Shown: positions 1 through 7,533 of the stretch, in pieces
Layout of the letters: each line of letters starts with the position of its first letter
Position numbering within the stretch: position 1 is the stretch's first letter
NCBI RefSeq assembly: GCF_913773995.1
Contig: NZ_CAJYES010000145.1
Coordinates: 1 to 35,841 of the forward strand
Reading direction: 5' to 3'
Length of the DNA: 35,841 bases
Origin: an uncultured Pseudacidovorax sp.
GTDB lineage: Bacteria > Pseudomonadota > Gammaproteobacteria > Burkholderiales > Burkholderiaceae_C
Translations under genes and position numbers: made by a program
Notes under the pieces: model-generated
Database searches by the model: none
What the model was told of the DNA's origin: nothing
What the model saw: only the letters and a program-made list of their open reading frames with translations

Positions 1-516
1 CTGCCGATGATCCTGGCGGGCGCGCCGCTGTGGGTGATCGTGCTGACGGCGCTGATGCTCAACGTGCGCTTCGTGGTGTTCAGTGCGCACTGGCGGCGTT
101 ACTTCGGCCTGCTGCCCCGGCCGCAGCGGCTGGGGCTGGCCTATCTGGCGGGCGATCCGGTGTACGTGCGCTTCATGCAGCGCTACCCGCGGCGCTCGCC
201 CGACCAGCTGGCGTACTTCCTGGGCCTTGCGCTGTTCAACTGGGCGGCGTGGCAGGTGGCCTCGCTGGCGGGCATCTTCCTCGCCGACGCCATTCCGCCG
301 GACTGGGACCTGCGCTTCATCGGCGTGCTCGCGCTGCTGGGCCTGGCGATGCCCATGATCGCGGACCGGCCCAGCTGGCTGGTGGCCGCGGTGGCCGGCA
401 CCATCGGCTGGATGGGACAGGGCTGGCCCTTTGGTCTGCAGGTGATCGCAGCCATTGCCGTCGCCATGGCGGCCGGCCACTGGGCGGAACGCCGCCCGCG
501 CATCGCCACGCCATGA
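1..516 (+). CDS. azlC: AzlC family branched-chain amino acid permease, large subunit (5' partial)
   Basis: The frame is open to the left edge, so the start lies outside the window; 171 residues are visible against about 230-250 for the family. AzlC is the larger membrane subunit of the AzlCD pair, which exports branched-chain amino acids or analogues across the inner membrane. The visible part has the family-typical NVRFVVFSAHWRR motif after a hydrophobic segment, followed by several hydrophobic stretches near the C terminus (for example around the LALLGLAMPMIA segment). Its stop overlaps the azlD start in an ATGA arrangement, which implies translational coupling. The assignment rests on recognised family motifs and on the small AzlD partner directly downstream. 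Confidence 0.88.
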   Translation: MPMILAGAPLWVIVLTALMLNVRFVVFSAHWRRYFGLLPRPQRLGLAYLAGDPVYVRFMQRYPRRSPDQLAYFLGLALFNWAAWQVASLAGIFLADAIPPDWDLRFIGVLALLGLAMPMIADRPSWLVAAVAGTIGWMGQGWPFGLQVIAAIAVAMAAGHWAERRPRIATP

Positions 517-851
517 CCGATCTGCATCTGTGGATCGCCATCCTCGCGCTGGCGGGGGTGACCGTGCTCACGCGCGGCGTGTTCCTGCTGCCGCGCCGGG
601 AGCCGCGCCTGCCAGGATGGCTGGCGTCGGGTCTGCGGCATGCACCGCTGGCGGCGCTGATGGCCGTGGTCGTGCCGGAGGTGCTGCGCGGCTCGGCCGG
701 TGCCGCCGTCGCCACGGGCTGGCATGACCCGCGCTGGCTGGCCGTGGCCGTGTCGGTCGCCTGGTTCTGGTGGCGGCGTGGCGTCACCGGACCTGTCGTG
801 GTGGGGACGGCGACCTTGCTGCTGCTGCGTGGGCTGGGCATGGCGGGCTGA
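513..851 (+). CDS. azlD: AzlD family branched-chain amino acid transport protein, small subunit
   Basis: This 112-residue, very hydrophobic protein starts at the ATG overlapping the azlC stop. It carries the AzlD features of an N-terminal membrane segment (WIAILALAGVTVLTRG) and a central L-R-H-A-P-L-A-A-L motif. It would form the small subunit of an AzlCD exporter in the inner membrane. The length matches the family (about 100-115 residues). The 4-bp overlap makes co-translation with azlC likely. Substrate specificity cannot be read from the sequence. Confidence 0.85.
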   Translation: MTDLHLWIAILALAGVTVLTRGVFLLPRREPRLPGWLASGLRHAPLAALMAVVVPEVLRGSAGAAVATGWHDPRWLAVAVSVAWFWWRRGVTGPVVVGTATLLLLRGLGMAG

Positions 852-889
852 GCGGGGGCGTCGCGGTGTTCGAAGCGATGGGGCGGGGC

Positions 890-1025
890 TTCGACAAGCT
901 CAGCCCGAACGGTTCTTGGATCACCTGATCAGCCATCCACTTCGGTATCGGCGGACGGGCCGGCTATGCACCTCGGTATCGGCGGGCTGGTCATTACCCC
1001 CGTTCGCGCTGAGCTTGTCGAAGCG
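890..1025. repeat. REP-like inverted repeat pair in the azlD-SDR gap
   Basis: The half-site CTTCGACAAGCTCAGCCCGA begins near 890 and its inverted counterpart ends near 1025 (core GCTGAGCTTGTCGAAGCG). Between them is a direct repeat of TCGGTATCGGCGG at 942-954 and 973-985. Repeats of this type are common, as I recall, between genes in Comamonadaceae and related Burkholderiales. The inverted halves could form a cruciform or a transcript hairpin. No coding frame in this gap is convincing. Confidence 0.6.
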
Positions 1026-1120
1026 CCTATATACGGCCACCGCACGTGCGTCGCACTGGACGGCTTCGATGCGCGCTTTTCCGACGTCGTGCCGCCTGCG
1101 CGCATGCCTTCATGCTGCCC

Positions 1121-1921
1121 ATGACTTCCGCACTCCAACTCTCTTCCGCCCAAGGGCGCGACCGTTTCCATGGCCGTGTGGTCATCGTCACCGGCGCCGG
1201 CTCGGGCATCGGCGAGGCTATCGCCCGACGCTTCTCCGCAGAGGGCGCCCATGTCGTGCTGGCCGGGGACCATGCCGAGAAGCTCGACAAGGTCGCGGCC
1301 GATCTGCCCGACGAGCGCACGCTGGTGCATGAGGTCGACGTGGCCGATCTGGGCCAGGTCAGTGCCCTGATCGAGGCCACCATCGAGCGCTTCGGCGAAC
1401 TGCATGTGCTGGTCAACAACGCCGGTATCGCACCCGAGGGCGATGCGACCGATGCCTCGGCCGAGGACTTCCATCGCACGCTGGCGGTGAACGCCGGTGG
1501 CGTGTTCAACGGCGCCAAGGCCGCGATGCTGCACCTGGAGCGCAGCCGCGGCTGCATCGTCAACACGGCCTCGGTGTCGGGCCTGGGCGGCGACTGGGGC
1601 CTGGTGGCCTACAACGCGTCCAAGGGCGCGGTGGTCAACCTGACCCGCGCCATGGCACTGGACCATGGCAGCCGCGGGGTGCGGGTGAATGCCGTCTGCC
1701 CCAGCCTCACCTTTACGCCCATGACCGCGGACATGCAGGGCGACCCCGAGACCATGGAGCGCTTCAAGGACCGCATTCCGCTCGGCCGCGGCGCCGATCC
1801 GGCGGAGGTGGCCTCGGTGGTCGCCTTCCTGGCCAGCGATGACGCCAGCTTCGTCAATGGTGCGCTGGTTCCGGTGGATGGTGGCCTGACGGCGTCCAAC
1901 GGGCAGCCGCGGATGTCGTAG
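1121..1921 (+). CDS. Short-chain dehydrogenase/reductase (SDR) family oxidoreductase
   Basis: This is a 266-residue classical SDR using NAD(P)H. From the chosen ATG the cofactor motif TGAGSGIG is at residues 24-31, NNAG at 99-102, the presumed catalytic Ser at 151, and the YxxxK pair at Tyr164 and Lys168, so the active site is complete. The C terminus has the usual final segment ending in VPVDGG. Upstream in-frame starts at 1046 and 1112 exist, but the residues they add (Arg-rich, read from the repeat-flanking region) look non-coding. No strong ribosome binding site is seen at any candidate. It stands alone between the repeat region and a bidirectional terminator. The substrate cannot be inferred; similarity to 3-oxoacyl-ACP-reductase-like SDRs is only general. 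Confidence 0.85.
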   Translation: MTSALQLSSAQGRDRFHGRVVIVTGAGSGIGEAIARRFSAEGAHVVLAGDHAEKLDKVAADLPDERTLVHEVDVADLGQVSALIEATIERFGELHVLVNNAGIAPEGDATDASAEDFHRTLAVNAGGVFNGAKAAMLHLERSRGCIVNTASVSGLGGDWGLVAYNASKGAVVNLTRAMALDHGSRGVRVNAVCPSLTFTPMTADMQGDPETMERFKDRIPLGRGADPAEVASVVAFLASDDASFVNGALVPVDGGLTASNGQPRMS

Positions 1922-1946
1922 CCGACGACGCGGCCTGACCATCCCA

Positions 1947-1982
1947 TGAAAAAGGCGCGCCCGATGGACGCGCCTTTCTTCT
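1947..1982. terminator. Bidirectional rho-independent terminator between the SDR gene and argA
   Basis: A perfect 9-bp stem, AAAGGCGCG at 1951-1959 with CGCGCCTTT at 1969-1977, encloses a 9-nt loop. On the minus strand it is followed by TTTTTC, a good U-tract for ending argA. On the plus strand it is followed by a weaker TTTCTTCTT tract that would serve the SDR gene. Its position between convergent genes fits a shared terminator. Confidence 0.85.
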
Positions 1983-1995
1983 TGGCAAGGCTGCT

Positions 1996-3345
1996 TCAGC
2001 CCAGCTTCTTGACCAGGACCTGGCTCTTGCGGTCCCAGTTGTATTTCTTCTTGCGCGCCTCGGGCAGCCAGTCCGGGCTCACGGGCTGGAAGCCGCGCTT
2101 GATGAACCAGTGCATCGTCCGGGTGGTCAGCACGAAGATGCTGTCCAGGCCGATGGCGCGCGCGCGGTGCTCGATGCGCTTGAGCAGCTTCTCGCCGTCG
2201 CCCTGGCCCTGTGACTGGGGCGAGACGGTGAGGGCCGCCATCTCGGCGGTGCGTGCCTCGGGGTAGGGGTAGAGCGCCGCGCAGCCGAAGATCACGCCGT
2301 CGTGCTCCACCACCGTGTACTGGTGGATGTCGCGCTCGATTTCGGTGCGGCTGCGCTTGACCAGCGTGCCGTCGCGCTCGAAGGGCTCGATCAGCTGCAG
2401 GATGCCGCCGATGTCGTCCACGCCGGCCTCACGCACCGATTCGAGCTTCTCGTCGATCACCATCGTGCCGATGCCGTCGTGCACATAGATCTCCAGCAGC
2501 AGCGAGCCGTCGACGGCGAAGGGCAGGATGTGGTTGCGCTCCACACCGCCCTCGCAGGCCTTGACGCAATGCTGAAGGTAGAAGGCGGTGTCGGTCGGCT
2601 GCTGCGGTGGCGAGAGCTGGGCGAGCCACTTGCGGGCCACGTCCAGGGGCAGCTCGGTGTCGATGGGGTTGTCTTCGCTCACGGGCTGGCTCGGGTCCAT
2701 GGCGATGCCGGGCACTTCGGTCAGGAAGATCAGCTTGTCGGCCTGGATCGACACGGCGACGCTGGTCGCCACTTCTTCCATCGCCAGGTTGAAGGCCTCG
2801 CCCGTGGGCGAGAAGCCGAAGGGCGAGAGCAGCACCATGCTGCCGCCGTCCAGCGCGCGGCGGATGCCGGTGGCGTCCACCTTGCGCACCAGACCGGAAT
2901 GCTGGAAGTCGACGCCGTCGACGACGCCCACCGGCCGCGCCGTGATGAAGTTGCCCGAGAGGATGCGCACCGTCGAGCCCGCCATGGGCGTGTTGGGCAG
3001 ACCCTGGCTGAAAGCCGCTTCGATCTCGTAGCGCAGCTGGCCGGCGGCCTCCTGCGCGCAGTCCAGCGCCACCTCGTCGGTGATGCGCATGCCGTGCGAA
3101 TAGCGCGCCTCGTGCCCCTTGGCCCGCAGCTGCTCGTTGACCTGCGGCCGGAAGCCGTGCACCAGCACGACCTTGACGCCCATGGACTGGATCAGCGCTA
3201 GGTCCTGCGCGATGGACGGCAGCTTGCCGGCCGCGATGGCCTCGCCTGCGATGCCGACCACGAAGGTCTTGCCCCGGTGCGTGTGGATGTAGGGCGCCAC
3301 CGACCGGAACCAGGGCACGAAGGTGAAGTTGAAGACGGCGGACAT
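1996..3345 (-). CDS. argA: Amino-acid N-acetyltransferase (N-acetylglutamate synthase)
   Basis: This 449-residue protein acetylates L-glutamate with acetyl-CoA, the first committed step of arginine synthesis, in the cytoplasm. It has the two-part ArgA structure. An amino-acid-kinase fold (about residues 25-270) includes the LVHGFRPQVNEQL motif; in this family it binds arginine for feedback inhibition. A C-terminal GNAT domain (about 300-440) has the acetyl-CoA loop QSQGQGDGEKLL and a late YNWDRKSQVLVKKL end. The length matches bacterial ArgA (about 440-450). It lies downstream of the VapBC-like pair on the same strand with a 55-bp gap, so read-through from that promoter is possible. The start has no strong Shine-Dalgarno sequence but matches the family N terminus. 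Confidence 0.95.
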   Translation of the reverse strand: MSAVFNFTFVPWFRSVAPYIHTHRGKTFVVGIAGEAIAAGKLPSIAQDLALIQSMGVKVVLVHGFRPQVNEQLRAKGHEARYSHGMRITDEVALDCAQEAAGQLRYEIEAAFSQGLPNTPMAGSTVRILSGNFITARPVGVVDGVDFQHSGLVRKVDATGIRRALDGGSMVLLSPFGFSPTGEAFNLAMEEVATSVAVSIQADKLIFLTEVPGIAMDPSQPVSEDNPIDTELPLDVARKWLAQLSPPQQPTDTAFYLQHCVKACEGGVERNHILPFAVDGSLLLEIYVHDGIGTMVIDEKLESVREAGVDDIGGILQLIEPFERDGTLVKRSRTEIERDIHQYTVVEHDGVIFGCAALYPYPEARTAEMAALTVSPQSQGQGDGEKLLKRIEHRARAIGLDSIFVLTTRTMHWFIKRGFQPVSPDWLPEARKKKYNWDRKSQVLVKKLG

Positions 3346-3400
3346 GCGCGGAGCAGGACTGTGGAAGGTGGAAGCGGAAGGAAGGACGCGAGCCGCCCGT

Positions 3401-3820
3401 TCAGGCGGCAGCGCGGAAGGGGTCGACCAGCGTCAGGTCGCCAAATCGTCGGCCATGCTGCAGATCTTCGGTGTAGAGCGTGACGGCGCCGCTGCGTTGC
3501 GCGGCCTCGACCACCATGGCGTCGAAGATCGAGAGGCCGTGGGCCTGGGCGGTATCGAGCGCCGACTGCACCAGGCGCAGGTCGGTGTCGACCACCTGCC
3601 AGGCGCTGTAGCCGTCGAGCAGGGCGCGCACCGTGTCGGCCGCGATGCGGTGCTTGTGGGTGAGCACGCTGTAGAGCTCGATGAGCACCTGCGTGCTCAG
3701 CACGCCCTCGGCGGCGGCCGCGTGGCGGGCGACGAGCTCGCGCGCTGCGGCCTGCTTGGTCGGCGAGCGCGGATCGACGCAGTACACCAGCACGTTGGTG
3801 TCGAAGAAGGCGAGGGGCAC
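3401..3820 (-). CDS. PIN-domain ribonuclease, VapC-like toxin
   Basis: This is a PIN-domain protein of about 139 residues, expected to be a Mg2+-dependent endoribonuclease neutralised by the adjacent antitoxin. From the GTG start the first metal-binding Asp is residue 7 (FFDTNVLVY). Later acidic positions lie in LIELYSVL, in [12 protein letters not shown] and in the TEDLQHG motif, which completes the usual PIN set. The GTG at 3818-3820 lies 10 bp after the antitoxin stop. An ATG at 3880 would overlap the antitoxin by 50 bp and add about 20 unstructured residues, so I prefer the GTG, though neither has a clear Shine-Dalgarno sequence. The RNA target is unknown. Confidence 0.85.
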   Translation of the reverse strand: MPLAFFDTNVLVYCVDPRSPTKQAAARELVARHAAAAEGVLSTQVLIELYSVLTHKHRIAADTVRALLDGYSAWQVVDTDLRLVQSALDTAQAHGLSIFDAMVVEAAQRSGAVTLYTEDLQHGRRFGDLTLVDPFRAAA

Positions 3821-3830
3821 GGGCGAAGCG

Positions 3831-4121
3831 TCAGTCGGCGGAGCGGGCCCTTGCCCGGAAGTCGCCGTCGTACAGCTCATCGCGCAGGCTGCTGCTGTGT
3901 GGCTGCGCGGCCGGCTGCGCCTCGCTGGCGGCGGCGTCGATGGCCGCCATCAGCCGGGCCGTGGCAGCGTCGCGCAACATCTGGCGGCTGGCCTCGGCCT
4001 CGTTGACGTACTGCTGCAGGAACTCCCGCACCTTGGCGCTCAGCGACGTGCCCTGCTGGATGGCGCGAACGCGGGCGGCCTTGATGAGCTGGTCGTCGAC
4101 GTTGATGGTCAGGTTGGCCAT
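3831..4121 (-). CDS. Ribbon-helix-helix antitoxin of the PIN-domain pair
   Basis: This 96-residue protein starts at an ATG preceded by a good GAGGAA ribosome binding site. Its N terminus ([18 protein letters not shown], then a helix through VREFLQQYV) matches the ribbon-helix-helix DNA-binding fold of VapB/FitA-like antitoxins. The C-terminal tail ([15 protein letters not shown]) is the sort of flexible segment that blocks a PIN active site. It is directly upstream of the toxin gene, so the two would form an autoregulated operon. A candidate operator lies upstream at 4180-4203. Confidence 0.85.
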   Translation of the reverse strand: MANLTINVDDQLIKAARVRAIQQGTSLSAKVREFLQQYVNEAEASRQMLRDAATARLMAAIDAAASEAQPAAQPHSSSLRDELYDGDFRARARSAD

Positions 4122-4179
4122 GGGCTTCCTCGCAAACTGGGCGCAGCGTTTGGCGCGGCGGCGGGTGTCGGTCGAGTCT

Positions 4180-4203
4180 ACACGGAAACATGTGAACCCG
4201 TGT
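4180..4203. promoter_or_regulatory. Candidate operator: inverted repeat in the divergent antitoxin/hrpA gap
   Basis: ACACGG at 4180-4185 is the exact inverse of CCGTGT at 4198-4203, and the ACATGT palindrome sits between them (4188-4193). The element lies in the 99-bp gap between the divergently transcribed antitoxin gene and the hrpA-derived frame. This is a typical place for a ribbon-helix-helix antitoxin to bind its own promoter. That it is a binding site is inference. No convincing -35/-10 pair was found beside it. Confidence 0.35.
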
Positions 4204-4220
4204 GCTGCGATACTCGGCCG

Positions 4221-7034
4221 GTGCCGCTCCAGATCGACTTTCCCGATTCCCTTCCCGTATCCGCCAAGCGCGACGAGATCGCCGCCGCCATCCAGGCCCA
4301 CCAGGTGGTCATCGTGTGTGGAGAGACCGGCTCGGGCAAGACCACCCAGCTGCCCAAGATCGCCCTGGCGCTGGGCCGCGGCAAGCTCAACGCACCCGAG
4401 GGCCGCGGCCGACTGATCGGCCACACCCAACCGCGGCGGATCGCTGCCAGCTCCGTGGCCAAGCGCATCGCCGAGGAACTGAAGACGCCGCTGGGCGAGG
4501 TGGTGGGCTACAAGGTCCGCTTCCAGGACCGGTTGAGCCGCGACGCCTCGGTCAAGCTGATGACCGACGGCATCCTGCTGGCGGAGACGCAGACCGACCC
4601 GCTGCTCAAGGCCTACGACACGCTGATCATCGACGAGGCCCACGAGCGCTCGCTGAACATCGACTTCCTGCTGGGCTACCTGCGCGAGATCCTGCCGCGG
4701 CGGCCGGATCTGAAGGTGATCGTCACCTCGGCCACCATCGATGCGGAGCGCTTTGCGAAGCACTTCGAGAGCCGCAACGGGCCGGCGCCGGTCATCTATG
4801 TCTCGGGCCGCACTTTCCCGGTGGAGATGCGCTGGCGGCCCTTCGAGGAATCGCGCGAGTACGACCTGAACGACGCCATCGCCGACGGCGTGGACGAGCT
4901 GTGGCAAGGCAACGCCGCGGGCGACATCCTGGTGTTTCTGCCTGGCGAGCGCGAGATCCGCGAGGCGGCGGACCATCTGCGCAAGCACCTGTCCCATCAG
5001 CCGGTGATGCGCGCGGCCGAGGTGCTGCCGCTGTTCTCGCGCCTGTCGCAGGCCGAGCAGGACCGCATCTTCGAGGGCCACACTGGCCGGCGCATCGTGC
5101 TGGCCACCAACGTGGCCGAGACCTCGCTGACGGTGCCGGGCATCCGCTATGTGATCGATGCGGGCACGGCGCGGGTCAAGCGCTATTCCTTCCGCAGCAA
5201 AGTCGAGCAGTTGCTGGTCGAGCCGGTCAGTCAGGCGGCGGCCAACCAGCGCGCCGGCCGCTGCGGCCGGGTGGCCAACGGCATCTGCATCCGGCTCTAC
5301 GACGAGAAGGACTTCGCCAGCCGGCCGCGCTTCACCGACCCCGAGATCCTGCGCTCATCGCTCGCGGGCGTGATCCTCAGGATGAAGTCGCTGCATCTCG
5401 GCGACGTAACGGCCTTCCCCTTCCTGGAAGCGCCGAGCGGCCGGGCCGTGGCCGATGGCTACCAGCTGCTGGGCGAACTGGGCGCGGTGGACGATGCCAA
5501 CGAGCTGACCGACATCGGCCGCGAACTGGCCCGGCTACCGCTGGACCCGCGGGTGGGCCGCATGATTCTGGAGGGCCGCACGCGCGGTGCGCTGCAGGAG
5601 GTGCTGGTCATCGCCTCGGCCATGAGCGTGCAGGACGTGCGCGACCGGCCGCTCGAAGCCCAGCAGCAGGCCGACCAGGCCCATGCCAAGTTCGACGACG
5701 AGAAGAGCGAGTTCAGCGGCTATTTGACGCTGTGGAAATGGCTGCACGAGGCGCGTGGGGGCGCGCCGGTGGCGCAGACCCGGCGTGAGATGGCCGCCGC
5801 GACGCAGGCGCCGAAGAGGGCGAGCGCGGCGGTGTTGCCGGTGAGCCAGCGGCTGGCGGTGGCGGAGGGCGGCGAGCCCCCACCCCAACCCTCCCCCAGT
5901 GGGGGAGGGAGCGAAGACCCCTCACGCGCGGGGGAAGGCGGCGAGGACCGCGAGGCCATGCTGGTGCGCCTGCGCGCGCTGCAGGCCGAACTCACCACGC
6001 TGCAGGGCGAGTCGCCGCTGATCCTGCCCACGGTGGACTATCAGGCCGTCGCCGCCGTGGTGGGCGACTGGACCGGCATCCCCGTCGGCCGCATGCAGCG
6101 CAACGAGATCGACACCGTGCTCAAGCTGCCGCTGCTGCTGGGCCAGCGCGTGATCGGCCAGGACCACGCGATGGAGATGATCGCCAAGCGCATCCAGACC
6201 AGCCGCGCCGGCCTGGACAACCCCAGCAAGCCCATCGGCGTGTTCATGCTGGCGGGCACCTCGGGCGTGGGCAAGACCGAGACCGCCCTGGCCCTGGCCG
6301 AGGCGCTGTACGGCGGCGAGCAGAACCTCATCGTCATCAACATGAGCGAATACCAGGAGGCGCACACCGTCAGCTCGCTCAAGGGCGCGCCCCCCGGCTA
6401 CGTGGGCTATGGCGAGGGTGGCGTGCTGACCGAGGCCGTGCGCCGCAAGCCCTACAGCGTGGTGCTGCTCGACGAGGTGGAGAAGGCGCACAGCGACGTG
6501 CACGAGCTGTTCTTCCAGGTCTTCGACAAGGGCTTCATGGAAGACGGCGAAGGCCGCACCATCGATTTCAAGAACACGCTGATCCTGCTGACCACCAACG
6601 CCGGCACCGACCTGATCGCCAGCATGTGCCGCGACCCCGAGCTGATGCCCGACCCCGAGTCGATGGCCAAGGCCCTGCGCGAGCCGCTGCTCAAGGTCTT
6701 CCCGCCCGCGCTGCTGGGCCGGCTGGTGACCATTCCCTACTACCCGCTGTCGGACGAGATGCTGGGCAGCATCGTGCGGCTGCAGCTGGGCCGCATCAAG
6801 AAGCGGGTCGAGGCGCGCTACAAGATCCCGTTCGAGGTGGGCGACGACGTCGTCAAGCTGGTGGTCAGCCGCTGCACCGAGAGCGAATCGGGCGGCCGGA
6901 TGATCGACGCCATCCTCACCAACACCATGCTGCCGGACATCAGCCGCGAGTTCCTCACGCGAATGATGGAAGGCAAGCCGATCGAGCGCGTCCGCGTGGG
7001 CGTCGACAACGGCAACTTCACCTACCAGTTCTGA
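4221..7034 (+). CDS. Chimeric frame: N-terminal HrpA DEAH-box RNA helicase joined to C-terminal ClpV/TssH T6SS ATPase
   Basis: This single open frame of 937 residues is made of parts of two unrelated proteins. Residues 1-514 are HrpA: Walker A GETGSGKT at 34-41, DEAH at 138-141, SAT at 170-172, QRAGRCGR at 343-350, ending near [14 protein letters not shown]. HrpA is normally about 1300 residues, so its C-terminal part is gone. Residues from about 576 to the end are the second AAA+ domain of ClpV, which recycles contracted T6SS sheaths: Walker A GTSGVGKT at 679-686, Walker B Asp751-Glu752, a TTNAG sensor, and the C-terminal small domain. ClpV is normally about 870-900 residues, so its N domain, first AAA+ domain and middle domain are missing. 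The joint (about 515-575) is low-complexity and encoded by a GC-rich palindromic repeat. The GTG start at 4221 gives the usual HrpA N terminus; a GTG at 4200 is an alternative. A functional hybrid is unlikely. Confidence 0.9.
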   Translation: MPLQIDFPDSLPVSAKRDEIAAAIQAHQVVIVCGETGSGKTTQLPKIALALGRGKLNAPEGRGRLIGHTQPRRIAASSVAKRIAEELKTPLGEVVGYKVRFQDRLSRDASVKLMTDGILLAETQTDPLLKAYDTLIIDEAHERSLNIDFLLGYLREILPRRPDLKVIVTSATIDAERFAKHFESRNGPAPVIYVSGRTFPVEMRWRPFEESREYDLNDAIADGVDELWQGNAAGDILVFLPGEREIREAADHLRKHLSHQPVMRAAEVLPLFSRLSQAEQDRIFEGHTGRRIVLATNVAETSLTVPGIRYVIDAGTARVKRYSFRSKVEQLLVEPVSQAAANQRAGRCGRVANGICIRLYDEKDFASRPRFTDPEILRSSLAGVILRMKSLHLGDVTAFPFLEAPSGRAVADGYQLLGELGAVDDANELTDIGRELARLPLDPRVGRMILEGRTRGALQEVLVIASAMSVQDVRDRPLEAQQQADQAHAKFDDEKSEFSGYLTLWKWLHEARGGAPVAQTRREMAAATQAPKRASAAVLPVSQRLAVAEGGEPPPQPSPSGGGSEDPSRAGEGGEDREAMLVRLRALQAELTTLQGESPLILPTVDYQAVAAVVGDWTGIPVGRMQRNEIDTVLKLPLLLGQRVIGQDHAMEMIAKRIQTSRAGLDNPSKPIGVFMLAGTSGVGKTETALALAEALYGGEQNLIVINMSEYQEAHTVSSLKGAPPGYVGYGEGGVLTEAVRRKPYSVVLLDEVEKAHSDVHELFFQVFDKGFMEDGEGRTIDFKNTLILLTTNAGTDLIASMCRDPELMPDPESMAKALREPLLKVFPPALLGRLVTIPYYPLSDEMLGSIVRLQLGRIKKRVEARYKIPFEVGDDVVKLVVSRCTESESGGRMIDAILTNTMLPDISREFLTRMMEGKPIERVRVGVDNGNFTYQF
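5876..5922. repeat. GC-rich palindromic repeat at the hrpA/clpV joint
   Basis: A perfect 9-bp inverted repeat, CCCTCCCCC at 5889-5897 and GGGGGAGGG at 5901-5909, with a 3-nt loop. It is embedded in a C-rich then G-rich block (CCCCCACCCCAACCC before, GAGCGAAGACCCCTC after). It resembles dispersed intergenic repeats of Burkholderiales genomes. Here it is translated as a Pro/Ser/Gly-rich stretch ([20 protein letters not shown]). Its location exactly between two unrelated coding blocks makes it the likely crossover or mis-assembly point. Confidence 0.75.
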
Positions 7035-7058
7035 CATCGAAACCTGGAGAAAAGACCC

Positions 7059-7490
7059 ATGACCACCTGCAGCTATCCCAAGTGTTCGAAGAAGGCCTTT
7101 CGCGACGGTCTGTGCACCACCCACATGCCCAAGGCGCCCGCGGTCGACCGGCCGATCTATACCTGGCAGCCGGGCCTGGTGAAGGGGCTGCTCAAGCCCA
7201 ACCAGACCTTCATGACCCTGTGCGAGAAGGACACGCCGGCCGAGCCCTACAAGCGGCGCATCGAGCATCTGCGCCTGAACGGCCCCACCGGTGGCTCTCC
7301 CGAGCTGGTGCACGGCATCCTGTGTCTGCACGACACCCAGAAGGCCAACAACGTGACCGTGTGGTATTCGTGGGAAGGCGTGGCCATGACCGTCTGGGGC
7401 CTGGGTTCGCACTCCGGCGGCAGCGGCGCGGGCAACCGCAAGTACACCATGACGTGGTGCGACGGCACCAACAAGTCGTGGAGCCGTTGA
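7059..7490 (+). CDS. Uncharacterised T6SS-associated protein with an N-terminal Cys/His cluster
   Basis: I do not recognise this 143-residue protein as a named family. It starts 24 bp after the clpV-derived stop, with GGAG upstream of the ATG, and lies between clpV and the rest of the accessory block. Residues 4-22 form a C-x4-C-x9-C-x2-H pattern (Cys4, Cys9, Cys19, His22), which could bind one zinc ion. The remainder is soluble and rich in Trp, Gly and Thr, with a C-terminal region (WYSWEGVAMTVWGLG, then GGSGAGNRKYTMTW) that looks beta-rich. No signal peptide or membrane segment is visible. It could be an effector, an adaptor or a regulator; position is the only functional clue. Confidence 0.8.
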   Translation: MTTCSYPKCSKKAFRDGLCTTHMPKAPAVDRPIYTWQPGLVKGLLKPNQTFMTLCEKDTPAEPYKRRIEHLRLNGPTGGSPELVHGILCLHDTQKANNVTVWYSWEGVAMTVWGLGSHSGGSGAGNRKYTMTWCDGTNKSWSR

Positions 7491-7533
7491 GGCTGCGACC
7501 CCTTCCCACTTCCTTCGCCCCCTGCGCACCAAG

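Noticed and set aside
2302-3201. Plus-strand frame opposite argA
   Set aside because: ArgA is unambiguous and the opposite frame has no recognisable domain.
3681-4220. An N-terminal extension of the hrpA-derived frame back to 3681
   Set aside because: It would cover the antitoxin gene on the other strand and adds 180 residues unlike any HrpA N terminus; the GTG at 4221 gives the normal start.
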